A DNA stretch of 64,000 nt. It comes from Deltaproteobacteria bacterium. GTDB taxonomy: Bacteria; Myxococcota_A; UBA9160; UBA6930. Positions 1 through 9,649 of the stretch are shown one piece after another. Below the pieces are notes generated by a model that saw only the letters and a program-made list of their open reading frames with translations, did no database searches and was not told the origin of the DNA. The position numbers and the translations under genes were made by a program. The stretch is from positions 20,915-84,914 of the forward strand of contig JAJDAP010000108.1 in the NCBI GenBank assembly GCA_029261795.1, written 5' to 3'. Numbering within the stretch: position 1 is the first letter of the stretch; each line of letters starts with the position of its first letter.

Positions 1-203
1 GCATCCGGCAACTGGCCGTCCCAGAGCAGGCCGCAAAGCGCCTCGAAGGAGACCCGGCCAGCCAGCTGTTCGACATCGTGCCCCCGGATGACCAGTCTGC
101 CGCGTTCGCCATCCACCTGGGAGAGGTTCGTTTCGGCCACGATCACGCCGTCGAGGCCCGGGGCGTATTGGTCGGGCGCGGCAGTCGATCTTTCATTTTC
201 CAT
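1..203 (-). CDS. Citrate synthase family protein, N-terminal part (cut by window edge)
   Basis: Reverse-strand reading from ATG at 203 gives MENERSTAAPDQYAPGLDGVIVAETNLSQVDGERGRLVIRGHDVEQLAGRVSFEALCGLLWDGQLPD, the typical citrate/2-methylcitrate synthase N-terminus (GLDGV..ET..S.VDG..G.L.YRG..). GGAGG-type RBS just upstream. Confidence 0.8.
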   Translation of the reverse strand, partial: MENERSTAAPDQYAPGLDGVIVAETNLSQVDGERGRLVIRGHDVEQLAGRVSFEALCGLLWDGQLPD

Positions 204-235
204 GCACTTTCCTCCTTTGGCCCGCTAGGATAGTA

Positions 236-275
236 TGATCAATCAATGAATCAAGGTTGATCAATGAATCAATCA
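236..275. promoter_or_regulatory. Repeated operator-like sequence in divergent citrate synthase intergenic region
   Basis: TGATCAATCAATGAATCAA (236-254) and TTGATCAATGAATCAATCA (257-275) are near copies made of TGAT/ATCA units, and the second overlaps the start codon of the + strand gene. AT-rich in a GC-rich context. Confidence 0.5.
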
Positions 276-1538
276 TCCAACTCGGAATCCGGGGAGCTGA
301 CGGCGCGCCAGGCCGCTGATCTGCTCGGCGTGAAGCTCCCGACCCTCTACGCCTATGTGAGCCGCGGATTGCTTCGCAGCCTGCCCGGAACGGGCAGCGG
401 CCGTGCCCGTCGCTACCTCTTGAAGGACGTGGAGCCGCTCCGCGACCGGAGCCGCGGTAGTGCCGCAGCCGCCGGTGCATTGCGGTTTGGCGAACCGGTT
501 CTTGATTCCGGAATCACGGAGATGACGCCGGCGGGGCCAGCCTATCGTGGGCGCCTCGCCACCACGTTGGCGCGAGACGGCGTCGGCTTCGAATCGGTTG
601 CCGAGTTCTTGTGGACCGGCATCCTGCCGGATTCGCCGCCAACGTGGCCGGTTCCCGAAGCGGCGCCGCGACTCGCCGGGCTGGCGCGGCTGGTTCCCGA
701 AGGCGCGCCTCCAGCAAGTGTCAGGCCGTTGGTCGTTGCCGCATGGGCCAGTCGCGACCCGGGTCGCTTCGATCCCCGAGCGGATGCGGTACTCCCGCGC
801 GCCCGCGCCGTAACCCGGTTGTTGGCCGCCTCGTTGGCTTTGCCGAGCAGCCCGGACCGGGCTTCGGCTGGCTGGCGAGCGCCCACGATCGCGGATGCCG
901 TCTTGTTGGCCTACGGCATCGAGCCCGCCGAGAGCCGGCGGCGCGCGCTGAACGCCATGCTGGTGTTGATGGCGGACCACGAGCTGAACGCATCTACGTT
1001 CGCGGCCCGCGTGGCGGCCTCGGCCCAGGCCGATGTGTACGCTGCATTGCAGGCAGGCCTGGCCACATTGTCCGGGCCCCTTCACGGCGGCGCGTCCGAT
1101 CAGGTCGAAGCCGTCGTGCGCGAGATCGAACGACCCGAAGACGCCGCGCGCGTGGTGCACGAGCGCGCTCGGCGTGGTGAGAGAGTTCCCGGCTTCGGCC
1201 ACTTCCTCTACCGGGAAGGCGGGGACCCGCGCGCGACGGCCCTGATGGAAATCGCCTGGGAGTTGGTCGGCGAGGTTGGATCCGGGCCCGGCTCTGACGA
1301 GGTCGCCAGGGTCACGGCCCTGATCACGGCAATGGAGGCGGCGGAACATCCGAAGCCGAACGTCGATGCCGCTGCGGTGGCCACGCGCGCGGCCATCGGG
1401 TTACCCGCCGGCGCGGTCGCTGGCATCTTTGCCGTGGCACGCTCCGTCGGCTGGGTGGCCCACATCCTCGAGCAGTACGAGACCGGAGATCTGCTGCGGC
1501 CGCGGGCACGCTACGTCGGACCGCCGACGGACGGCTAG
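264..1538 (+). CDS. Citrate synthase family protein with N-terminal MerR/excisionase-like HTH domain
   Basis: N-terminus LTARQAADLLGVKLPTLYAYVSRGLLRSLPGTGSGRARRY is HTH-like; C-terminal citrate synthase motifs LNASTFAARVAAS, GPLHGGASDQVEAVV, PGFGHFLY, PNVDAAAVATRAAIGLP. Confidence 0.9.
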   Translation: MNQSSNSESGELTARQAADLLGVKLPTLYAYVSRGLLRSLPGTGSGRARRYLLKDVEPLRDRSRGSAAAAGALRFGEPVLDSGITEMTPAGPAYRGRLATTLARDGVGFESVAEFLWTGILPDSPPTWPVPEAAPRLAGLARLVPEGAPPASVRPLVVAAWASRDPGRFDPRADAVLPRARAVTRLLAASLALPSSPDRASAGWRAPTIADAVLLAYGIEPAESRRRALNAMLVLMADHELNASTFAARVAASAQADVYAALQAGLATLSGPLHGGASDQVEAVVREIERPEDAARVVHERARRGERVPGFGHFLYREGGDPRATALMEIAWELVGEVGSGPGSDEVARVTALITAMEAAEHPKPNVDAAAVATRAAIGLPAGAVAGIFAVARSVGWVAHILEQYETGDLLRPRARYVGPPTDG

Positions 1539-1581
1539 CCCAGGCGGCCGCTATCCTACGCGATTCAGCAGCGGAGTCGCC

Positions 1582-2277
1582 TTGGATCAGATCTCACTCG
1601 GGATTGCGTGGTACGTGGTCTTCATCTTCTCGACTACCGCCCACGAGGCCGCCCATGCCTGGGCTGCCAAACGGGGCGGGGATTCCACCGCCTACGAGGG
1701 AGGTCAGGTCGGCCTGGACCCGCGGCCGCACATTCGCCGCGAGCCGATGGGAATGGTGCTCGTGCCGATCGTGAGCTTCTTCCTGATCGGCTTCATGATG
1801 GGTTGGGCGAGTGCGCCCTACGACCCGGTCTGGGCTCGTGCCCACCCGCACCGTGCCGCTCGAATGGCGCTGGCAGGCCCCGTCGCCAACCTGCTCCTGC
1901 TCGTCGTCGCCGGCCTCGTGATTCGCGGCATGATTGCGGCGGGCATGCTCCAGTTTCCGGATTCCGTCGGCTTCATCCATGTCGTCGATGGGCTGGGCGA
2001 TGGCATGATGCCCGCCGTCGCCACGCTGCTCAGCCTGATGTTCTCGCTGAACCTCCTGTTGTTCATCCTGAACATCATCCCACTACCGCCGCTCGACGGG
2101 AGCACGGCCATCGGCATCTTCATGAGCGAGAAGAACGCGCTGCGGGTTCAAGAGGTGATGGCGACGCCGGCGCTCTCGATGTTCGGCATGCTGGGCGCAT
2201 TCCTGCTGATCCAACAGATCTTCTGGCCCTCGTTCCTGGCGGCGATCCGCTGGCTCTATCCGGAACTCGGATTCTGA
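1582..2277 (+). CDS. M50-family site-2-type zinc metalloprotease, membrane
   Basis: HEAAH zinc motif (HExxH), multiple TM segments, LAGPVANLLL and IPLPPLDGS motifs; TTG start chosen. Confidence 0.85.
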   Translation: MDQISLGIAWYVVFIFSTTAHEAAHAWAAKRGGDSTAYEGGQVGLDPRPHIRREPMGMVLVPIVSFFLIGFMMGWASAPYDPVWARAHPHRAARMALAGPVANLLLLVVAGLVIRGMIAAGMLQFPDSVGFIHVVDGLGDGMMPAVATLLSLMFSLNLLLFILNIIPLPPLDGSTAIGIFMSEKNALRVQEVMATPALSMFGMLGAFLLIQQIFWPSFLAAIRWLYPELGF

Positions 2278-2296
2278 CCGGCTAACATTCCAGCCG

Positions 2297-2935
2297 ATGA
2301 GAAACGCTTCCCGCATCCTGTTCGGATCGGCACTCCTGCTCGGGCTGCCACTCGCGGCGGCGGCGCTCGATTGTCCGCCGGGAACCGAGCGATCGGGGGC
2401 AGCGCCGCCGGACGGGCACCGGGAATGGTGTGTATTGCCCGACGGTGTCCAGCACGGGCCATCGCATTCGTACTATTCGGAGGGTGCTCGGCTCGCGCAA
2501 GCGACCTTCGAGCACGGCCGGTTGACCGGCGCCTACCAGGAGTGGCATCCGAACGGAAGACTCAAGCTGGAGGGCCACTATCGATCCGACGAGAAGGACG
2601 GCAAGTTCGCCGCCTTCTATCCCGACGGAACCAAGAAGTGGGAGGAGGGCTGGCGCGCCGGAGTCCAACACGGGCCAGCCCGTTCCTGGCACCCGAACGG
2701 GAATGCGATGGGTGATATGTCCTTCACGGAAGGCCGGCTCCACGGACCAGCGCGCACCTGGTACTCGAGTGGCCAGATCCAGGCTGAGGGCGTCTTCGTA
2801 GACGGCGCTCGGGACGGGGAGTGGCGGGCGTGGTGGGAAGACGGGCGTACCCAGAAGATCGTCGAGTTCGATCACGGCAAGGAACTCTCGCGCGAGTACA
2901 AGCCACGCAACAAACTCCGCGCAGAGCCCGAATGA
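2297..2935 (+). CDS. Secreted MORN-variant repeat protein (YwqK-like)
   Basis: Signal peptide followed by repeated W.pNG.....E..Y..G..hG units. Confidence 0.75.
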   Translation: MRNASRILFGSALLLGLPLAAAALDCPPGTERSGAAPPDGHREWCVLPDGVQHGPSHSYYSEGARLAQATFEHGRLTGAYQEWHPNGRLKLEGHYRSDEKDGKFAAFYPDGTKKWEEGWRAGVQHGPARSWHPNGNAMGDMSFTEGRLHGPARTWYSSGQIQAEGVFVDGARDGEWRAWWEDGRTQKIVEFDHGKELSREYKPRNKLRAEPE

Positions 2936-2968
2936 TGCCGCAGAGCCTGGCTTCGAGATCCGCCGTGC

Positions 2969-3850
2969 TCAGATCTCGACGGCGAGGCCGTCGTTCGAGA
3001 TCCCGACGCCGGCATCTCGAATCATCGCGGCTTCCCGGGAGCGTTCGTCGAGGATCGGGTTCGTGTTGTTGATATGGATGTAGAACGTGCGGCCGCGCAT
3101 CAGGCGGAGGCGTTCGAGGCTTCCGTCGGGCCCGCTGATCGGGACGTGGCCCATCTTCCAGGCATCCGGTGCCCCGGGGCGCATGCGGAGCAGTTCCTCC
3201 GCCGTCCAGAAGGTTCCGTCGACGAATCGGACGTCAGCGGCCTGGAGTTCGGCCAGCGTGGCCTCGTCGAGGGTCTGGATGCCTGGCGCATAGACGAGGC
3301 GCTTGCCGGTTCGCTTGTCGGTGACGCGCAGGCCTAACGTCGCTTCCGGCGAATTGGAGGCGATCTCCTGCAAGTAGCCGGGAATCTTCCCCGGCACCGG
3401 AAAGAGCTTCGCCTCGAGCCGTCCGCCGCGATCGAGATCGAACGGTTCGTCGATGGCCACGCAGCCGAAGGCGGGCGTTATCAGCCGGAAGGTGGCGTTG
3501 TCGTCGAGCAGTACGTCACGGATCCAGGGCGTCGTGATCACGCGGTAGGGCAGTGATTCGCGCAACACCAGCAGACCCATCACGTGGTCGAGGTCCGCGC
3601 CCGTGAGTACGACGCTGTCGATCGGCACGTCGCGGGTGCCCGGCCGTGGGTGGAGGCCGGAGAAGCGCGCGAATTGATCGCGGATGTCCGGGCTCGCGTT
3701 GACGATCGACCAGCGTTCGTCGCCAGCGCAGATCGCGATGGAAGTCTGCGAGCGGGGCGGAACATTCGCGTCGCCAGCCCTGGCTCGAACCGAGTTCTCT
3801 CCACCGCAGTTCCATTGGGGCAAGCCACCGCCGGCCGCCGATCCCAGCAC
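2969..3850 (-). CDS. pqqB: PqqB-like metallo-beta-lactamase-fold protein
   Basis: VLGSAAGGGLPQWNCGG N-terminus, QTSIAI, NASPDIRDQ, VVLTGADLDHVMGLLVLRE: PqqB signature segments. GTG start. Confidence 0.8.
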   Translation of the reverse strand: MLGSAAGGGLPQWNCGGENSVRARAGDANVPPRSQTSIAICAGDERWSIVNASPDIRDQFARFSGLHPRPGTRDVPIDSVVLTGADLDHVMGLLVLRESLPYRVITTPWIRDVLLDDNATFRLITPAFGCVAIDEPFDLDRGGRLEAKLFPVPGKIPGYLQEIASNSPEATLGLRVTDKRTGKRLVYAPGIQTLDEATLAELQAADVRFVDGTFWTAEELLRMRPGAPDAWKMGHVPISGPDGSLERLRLMRGRTFYIHINNTNPILDERSREAAMIRDAGVGISNDGLAVEI

Positions 3851-3858
3851 GTGAACCT

Positions 3859-6800
3859 TCAGGCAGATACCTTGCTGACCGAGACGAGGACGGTCGCGCC
3901 GCCGAGCGGGTGTTCCTGACTCTCGGCGTCGGCGCCGTCGAGAGAAAGTTCGGAGGCCAAGGTGTTCTCCTTCACGTAGTCGGCGAACGCGGTGACTGCG
4001 ACGCGGTGTGTTTCCGGCAGTTCGATGGCGAGGCGAATGCGGTCGCTGACATGGAGCCCGGCGTCACGCCTTGCCTGCTGCACGATCCGCACGACGTCAC
4101 GCGCATGACCCTCCTGAATCAACGCCTCGTCCAGTTCGAAGTCCACGACCACGATCATCTCGCCCGAGGCGAGGGCCTGGCAGGCGACCCCTTCCTTGGC
4201 GTTCAGGCGGAACTCGAACTCGTCCGGCGCCAACGTCTGGGAGCCGACGGTCACGGTGCCGTCTTCGTTCCGGGTCCAGTCGCCATTCTTCGAGGCGGCG
4301 ATGACCTTCTTCGTCTCAGCGCCAAGCCTGGGCCCGATGGCGCGAGCGTTGACCTGCAGGCGGAAGTCCGCGAACGCTTCGATCTCCTCGGACAGCTCGA
4401 CCGCCTTGACGTTCATTTCGTCCTGGATCAGATCGATGTAAGGCCGCAGGCGTTCGACCCCATGGCCAGCGATGGTCAGCGATCGCAAGGGTTGGCGTAC
4501 GCGCACCTTCTCCTGGCGGCGCATCGAGAGCCCCGCGCTGCAGACGTCGCGAACCGTATCCATGTCGGCGACGAGTTCGCGCTCTGCCGGTAGCGCTCGG
4601 GCGTCGGGCCAATCCGAGAGGTGCACATCATCGCCGCCAGACAAGCCGGCATAGACCTCGTCGGTCAGGAACGGAAGCAGCGGGGCCGCGACCTGGCACA
4701 AGGTGCGCAAGGCGGTCGCCAGCGTGTCGTATGCGGCCTGCTTGTCCGCGTCGGCGAGGTCGCTCCAGAAGCGCGGCCGACTGCGGCGGATGTACCAATT
4801 GTTCAGCGCATCGAGGTAGCCGACGATGGCTTGGCAGGCCCCCGCGATGTCGTAGGCGTCCATCCGCTCCTCTGCGGTTTCGACGAGTTCCCGGGTCTTG
4901 GCCAGCGCATAGCGATCGAGGACCGTTGCACCCTCGCGGGTGGGGCTCGCCTCTATGCCATCCGCGTTCGCGTAGAGCGAGAAGAAGTACCAGGCGTTCC
5001 AGACCGGCATCAGGACGCTTCGCACGACTTCGCCGATGGGCTTTCCCTCGCGCTCGACCTTCAGATCGCCACCGCGCAGTACCGGTGAGGAGACGAGGTA
5101 CCAACGCAGAGCATCCGACCCGTAGTTGCGAAACACGATCTCGGGCTCGGGATAGTTCCTCAATCGCTTCGAGAGCTTCTGGCCGTCCTCGGCACCGAGC
5201 ACGCCATGGCACATGCAGTTCTTGAAGGGATGCTTGTCGAACAGCGCCGTCGCCAGGACGTGCATCGAGTAGAACCAGCCGCGGGTCTGCGAGACGTACT
5301 CGACGATGAAGTCGGACGGAAAGTGATCGTCGAACCACTCCTTGTTCTCGAACGGGTAGTGGACCTGGGCGTAGAACATCGAGCCACTCTCGAACCAACA
5401 ATCGAGCACATCCGGAATGCGGCGCATCATGCTCTTGCCGGTCGGATCGTCGGGGTTCGGCCGGACCAGCTCATCGATCGCGGGCCGATGGAGATCCGTA
5501 ACCGGGACTCCGAAATCGGCTTCGAGCTCGGCGATGCTCCCGTAGACGTCGAGCCGCGGGTAGGCGGGGTCGTCGCTCTTCCAGACCGGGATCGGTGCGC
5601 CCCAGAAGCGGTTGCGACTGATCGACCAATCCCGTGTGTTCTCCAGCCACTTGCCGAAGAGCCCGTCCTTGATGTGGCCCGGGATCCAGTTGATCTCCTG
5701 GTTGTTCCGGATCATGTCTTCCTTGATGTCCGTGACCTTCACGTACCAGGAATTCATCGCGCGGTAGATGAGCGGTGTATCCGTGCGCCAGCAGTGGGGA
5801 TAGTTGTGGAGGATCGTCTCGTGGCGAAGGAGTCGCCCGGAATCCTTGAGGTCGCGGATGATGGCCTTGTTGGCATCGTGGACGTGTTGTCCCGCGTAGT
5901 CCGATACCTCGGCCGTGAACTCGCCCGCTTCGTTCACGGGAACAACCACGGCGATATCGGCCGCCGTGCAAATCGCCATGTCGTCTTCGCCGAAGCCTGG
6001 GGCCATGTGGACGACACCGGTGCCCTCTTCGATTTCGACGAAGTCAGCAGCGAGGACTCGGAAGGCGTTCTCGTGCCCGGCAAAGTACGGGAACAGGGGC
6101 CGGTAGCTTCGGCCAGCGAGTTCGCTGCCTTTCAAGGTGCCGACGTGCTTGGCCTCACCAAGCTCCGCCGCATAACGTTCGACCAGTGCCTCGCAAAGGA
6201 TGACACGGCGGCCGCCCTGCTCGAGCACGGCGTAGTCGATCTCGGGACCCACTGCGAGCGCCAGGTTCGAGGGCAGGGTCCAGGGTGTCGTGGTCCAGGC
6301 GAGCAGATCGGTCGGGAGTTCCTCCCCGGCGATGGGCTCGAGTTCGAAGCGCACGGTCAGTGCCGGGTCCTGTCGCTCTCGGTAGGCGTCGTCCATGCGC
6401 GTCTCGAAATTCGAGACCGGCGTCTGGCACGCCCAGGAGAAGGGCATCACGCGATAGCCCTCGTACAAGAGCCCCTTGTCGAAGAGCTCCTTGAACGCCC
6501 ACAGCACGCTCTCCATGTAGTCCCTATCCATGGTCTTGTAGTCGTTCGCGAAATCGACCCAGCGCCCGGAGCGTTGCACGGTCTCCTGCCACAGTTCGGT
6601 GTAGTTGTAGACCGAGCGGCGACAGTGATCGTTGAAGGCCTCGATCCCGTAGTCGATGATGGCCGTGCGGCCGGAGACACCGAGTTCCTTCTCGGCCGCC
6701 ATCTCCGCGGGAAGTCCATGGCAATCCCAGCCAAAGCGGCGCTCGACGCGGTGGCCTCGCATCGTCTGGTAGCGCGGCACGATGTCCTTCACGTAGCCGG

Positions 6801-7011
6801 TCAGCAGGTGCCCGAAATGCGGCATGCCGTTCGCGAAGGGTGGACCGTCGTAGAAGACGTACTCGTTCTCGCCGCTCGGCCCGGCGTCGCGCTGCTCGAC
6901 GGAGCGTTCGAAGATCTTGCCCTCACGCCAACGGGTGCCGACCCGCTCTTCGATCTCCGGGAAATTCGGTTGCGGCGGGACGTCGGGATAGGGCCGGCGG
7001 GGGGAACTCAT
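3859..7011 (-). CDS. ileS: Isoleucine--tRNA ligase
   Basis: 1050 aa; GPPFANGMPHFGHLLTGYVKDIVPRYQTMRGH, DCHGLP and KLSKRLRNYPEP (KMSKS-like) class I aaRS motifs. Confidence 0.97.
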   Translation of the reverse strand: MSSPRRPYPDVPPQPNFPEIEERVGTRWREGKIFERSVEQRDAGPSGENEYVFYDGPPFANGMPHFGHLLTGYVKDIVPRYQTMRGHRVERRFGWDCHGLPAEMAAEKELGVSGRTAIIDYGIEAFNDHCRRSVYNYTELWQETVQRSGRWVDFANDYKTMDRDYMESVLWAFKELFDKGLLYEGYRVMPFSWACQTPVSNFETRMDDAYRERQDPALTVRFELEPIAGEELPTDLLAWTTTPWTLPSNLALAVGPEIDYAVLEQGGRRVILCEALVERYAAELGEAKHVGTLKGSELAGRSYRPLFPYFAGHENAFRVLAADFVEIEEGTGVVHMAPGFGEDDMAICTAADIAVVVPVNEAGEFTAEVSDYAGQHVHDANKAIIRDLKDSGRLLRHETILHNYPHCWRTDTPLIYRAMNSWYVKVTDIKEDMIRNNQEINWIPGHIKDGLFGKWLENTRDWSISRNRFWGAPIPVWKSDDPAYPRLDVYGSIAELEADFGVPVTDLHRPAIDELVRPNPDDPTGKSMMRRIPDVLDCWFESGSMFYAQVHYPFENKEWFDDHFPSDFIVEYVSQTRGWFYSMHVLATALFDKHPFKNCMCHGVLGAEDGQKLSKRLRNYPEPEIVFRNYGSDALRWYLVSSPVLRGGDLKVEREGKPIGEVVRSVLMPVWNAWYFFSLYANADGIEASPTREGATVLDRYALAKTRELVETAEERMDAYDIAGACQAIVGYLDALNNWYIRRSRPRFWSDLADADKQAAYDTLATALRTLCQVAAPLLPFLTDEVYAGLSGGDDVHLSDWPDARALPAERELVADMDTVRDVCSAGLSMRRQEKVRVRQPLRSLTIAGHGVERLRPYIDLIQDEMNVKAVELSEEIEAFADFRLQVNARAIGPRLGAETKKVIAASKNGDWTRNEDGTVTVGSQTLAPDEFEFRLNAKEGVACQALASGEMIVVVDFELDEALIQEGHARDVVRIVQQARRDAGLHVSDRIRLAIELPETHRVAVTAFADYVKENTLASELSLDGADAESQEHPLGGATVLVSVSKVSA

Positions 7012-7145
7012 GGCTGGGGAACTTAGCGAGCCATTCCGGGAACTTCCGGCGCTTCGACCTGGCCGGTATGCTGTCGCCCGTACAACGCCGGGCCGGGGGC
7101 AGAGTGCCTCGCCTGGTCCTCCCTCTCTTATTACGAAGGCGCCGC

Positions 7146-8021
7146 GTGCCCGAGCTACCCGAGGTGGAGGTCACTCGCCGGCGGATCGAGCCCTTCCTGG
7201 TCGGTCGGACCATCGAGCGACTCGAAACGACGCCGCCGAGCTACTTCTTCCTGACCCCGCCGGCCCAGCTGGAGCGCCGTCTCGTGGGGCGGAGCGCCCT
7301 GAATCTCGAGCGTCGAGGGAAATACCTGCTCGCCTGCATCGAGGGCGGAGAGCGATTGCTGCTGCATCTGGGGATGACCGGCCAGCTGTTCTCGTCCGGG
7401 GCCACGAGTGTTCGCCTGCTCTCGGCCACGGCGCGGGCCGCGCTCGGGCCGGAGGAACAATCGGAGTTCCAGCCCGATCGTCATACGCATCTGCGGCTCT
7501 CGTTCACCGATGGTGGCCCTGGCGTGTTCTTTCGCGACGTCCGCAAGTTCGGGAAGGTCCAGCTGCTGGCCGTCGGCGAGGCTTCGGAGCGTCTGGATCG
7601 CCTCGGCAAGGACGCCCTCGAAGTGGAAGGCTGCGATCTGTTCCGCGCGACCCGGAAGCGAACGGTCGCGATCAAGAACCTGATGCTCGACCAGAGTGTC
7701 ATCGCCGGGACCGGCAACATCTATGCAGACGAGTGCTTGTTCTTTGGGGGCGTGCGACCGCGGCGTCGGGCGGCACGGGTGACGCGCGCGGAATGCGACC
7801 GCATCGCGGAAGGTTTGAAGCGCGTGATGCGACGTTCGATCGAGACCGGTGGTTCGTCGATCAGCGACTATGTCGCGCCCGATGGCAGCGACGGTGCGTA
7901 TCAGGACGAACGCCGGGTCTACGCGCGGGGCGGCGAACCGTGCCACCAATGCGGAACGCCGATTCGGCGCATCGTGATCGGTCAACGAAGCGCTCACTAC
8001 TGCCCGGCGTGCCAGAAGTGA
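7146..8021 (+). CDS. mutM: Formamidopyrimidine-DNA glycosylase
   Basis: (M)PELPEVE N-terminus (GTG start), DVRKFG, C-terminal zinc finger CHQCGTPIRRIVIGQRSAHYCPACQ. Confidence 0.95.
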   Translation: MPELPEVEVTRRRIEPFLVGRTIERLETTPPSYFFLTPPAQLERRLVGRSALNLERRGKYLLACIEGGERLLLHLGMTGQLFSSGATSVRLLSATARAALGPEEQSEFQPDRHTHLRLSFTDGGPGVFFRDVRKFGKVQLLAVGEASERLDRLGKDALEVEGCDLFRATRKRTVAIKNLMLDQSVIAGTGNIYADECLFFGGVRPRRRAARVTRAECDRIAEGLKRVMRRSIETGGSSISDYVAPDGSDGAYQDERRVYARGGEPCHQCGTPIRRIVIGQRSAHYCPACQK

Positions 8022-8031
8022 GGGGCTCCCG

Positions 8032-9531
8032 ATGCTGACGCTGGCGGAACTGCGGCATCTGGTTCCCGTGCTGGCGGCCGCCCGGGTCGGAGCGCGCGTC
8101 GACAAGGTCGTCCAGAGCGATCCGACGGATCTGGTGTTGCATCTTTCTGGTGGGGGAGAGGGAGCAGCAGGGGATCGGATGCTGTTGCTCTTGTCGGCGA
8201 GCCCCAAGACGGCGCGCATCTCCCAACTTTCGCGGCCGCGGAAGGCACCGCCGCAGCCTCCCGGTTTAGCGCAGTACCTCAAGGCCCATATCGAAGGAGG
8301 GCGTCTTCGGGAGGTACGACTGGAGGGGGAAGATCGGCAGGTGCGGTTCTGCATCGATACCCGGGAAGGACGTTATTCGCTCCTGTTCTCGATCCTCGGG
8401 CCCCGGAGCAACCTCTACGCACTCGACGGCGACGATCGGGTCGTCGCCGCGGCACGGCCGCTTCAGGAGACCCGCCGGGACCTGGCCATGAACGCGCCCT
8501 GGCGCAATCCCGACGGCGGTCCGCCGAAGCAGGCGGAGGATCGCTTCGCCGCCGTCGCTGAAGATGCGCTTCTCGCCGAGATCGAAGTGCACTACGCCGA
8601 GGCGGAGGCCGAGACCGGGGAGCGGCAGCTTTCGAGTCGTCTCGCCAAGGCGCTGAAGAAGCAGAACGCGACGCTAGCGAAGAAGGTGCGGCTGCTGGAA
8701 GAGGACCTCGCTGTGGGAGCAGAGGCGTCGCGTTGGGAGCGGCTCGGCGAACTCCTGAAAACGCGGATTCGAGACGTGAAGCCCGGCATGAGCGAGATCG
8801 AGGTGCGGGACTTCGAGACGGGTGATCCTGCCACGGTCCCGCTCGAGCCGAAGCTCTCGCCACAGAAGAACCTCGAGCTGCTGTTCAAGAAGGCCCGCAA
8901 GGCCGAGAAGCGCGGGCGCAAGGCGGCCAACGACATCGATGCGGCCAAGGCACGGCTGGCTACCAACCAAGCGCTTCGTGAAGAGGTGGCCGGCGCCACG
9001 CTGGAACGAGTCGCCGAGATGAGCGCTGAACCGGACGTGGCGCGGCTGCTCGAGCGGTACTTCCCGGCGCCCAAGGTGACGGAGCGGGTCGCCAAGAAGA
9101 AGGTCTGGAAGGTGGGCAAGCAGGAGCTTTCCACTCGGCTCGTCCCGAAACGTTATGCCACCGAGTCCGGGCTGGAAGTCTGGGTGGGAAAGAACGACGA
9201 GGGGAACGACATCTTGACCACACGGCTCGCCCGGGGAAACGACCTCTTCTTCCATGTCGAAGGAGATCCCGGAAGCCACGTCGTCCTGCGCACCGAGGGC
9301 AAGGGCGAACCGGCGCACGAAACGCTCCTGGAGGCTGCCGAACTTGCGGCCAACTTCTCGAAAGCGAAGAACGCGGCCCGCGTCTCGATTCACATCGCCG
9401 AGATCAAGGACATCTCGAAACCGTCCGGCGCCAAGCCCGGCCTGGTCCATGTCCACCGCGGCCGGACGCTCCAGCTACGGCGCAGCGATGAACGGATGAA
9501 GCGGATCTTGGGAAATCGGATCGAGGAATAG
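8032..9531 (+). CDS. rqcH: NFACT-family protein (RqcH/Rqc2-like)
   Basis: N-terminal FbpA-like domain, coiled-coil middle, C-terminal NFACT-R segment (GNDLFFHVEGDPGSHVVLRTEGKGEPAHETLLEAAELAA). Confidence 0.8.
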   Translation: MLTLAELRHLVPVLAAARVGARVDKVVQSDPTDLVLHLSGGGEGAAGDRMLLLLSASPKTARISQLSRPRKAPPQPPGLAQYLKAHIEGGRLREVRLEGEDRQVRFCIDTREGRYSLLFSILGPRSNLYALDGDDRVVAAARPLQETRRDLAMNAPWRNPDGGPPKQAEDRFAAVAEDALLAEIEVHYAEAEAETGERQLSSRLAKALKKQNATLAKKVRLLEEDLAVGAEASRWERLGELLKTRIRDVKPGMSEIEVRDFETGDPATVPLEPKLSPQKNLELLFKKARKAEKRGRKAANDIDAAKARLATNQALREEVAGATLERVAEMSAEPDVARLLERYFPAPKVTERVAKKKVWKVGKQELSTRLVPKRYATESGLEVWVGKNDEGNDILTTRLARGNDLFFHVEGDPGSHVVLRTEGKGEPAHETLLEAAELAANFSKAKNAARVSIHIAEIKDISKPSGAKPGLVHVHRGRTLQLRRSDERMKRILGNRIEE

Positions 9532-9649
9532 CCTCCGCCTCGCTTCGAATTTCTCGCGATGGTGGCCTGGACGCCGGCAAGCGCTTTCCAGAGGGCCCTT
9601 CAAGCCCGGCACCGGGAACTCCGATACGCACGGCGTGCCGCAATCCAGC

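Noticed and set aside
264-1349. Long minus-strand ORF (273-1349) and other ORFs over the citrate synthase gene
   Set aside because: Low-complexity Arg/Gly/His-rich translations typical of GC-rich shadow ORFs.
5206-7026. 606-aa + strand ORF opposite ileS
   Set aside because: Antisense shadow ORF of a high-GC gene; no recognisable domain, while ileS on the minus strand is unambiguous.
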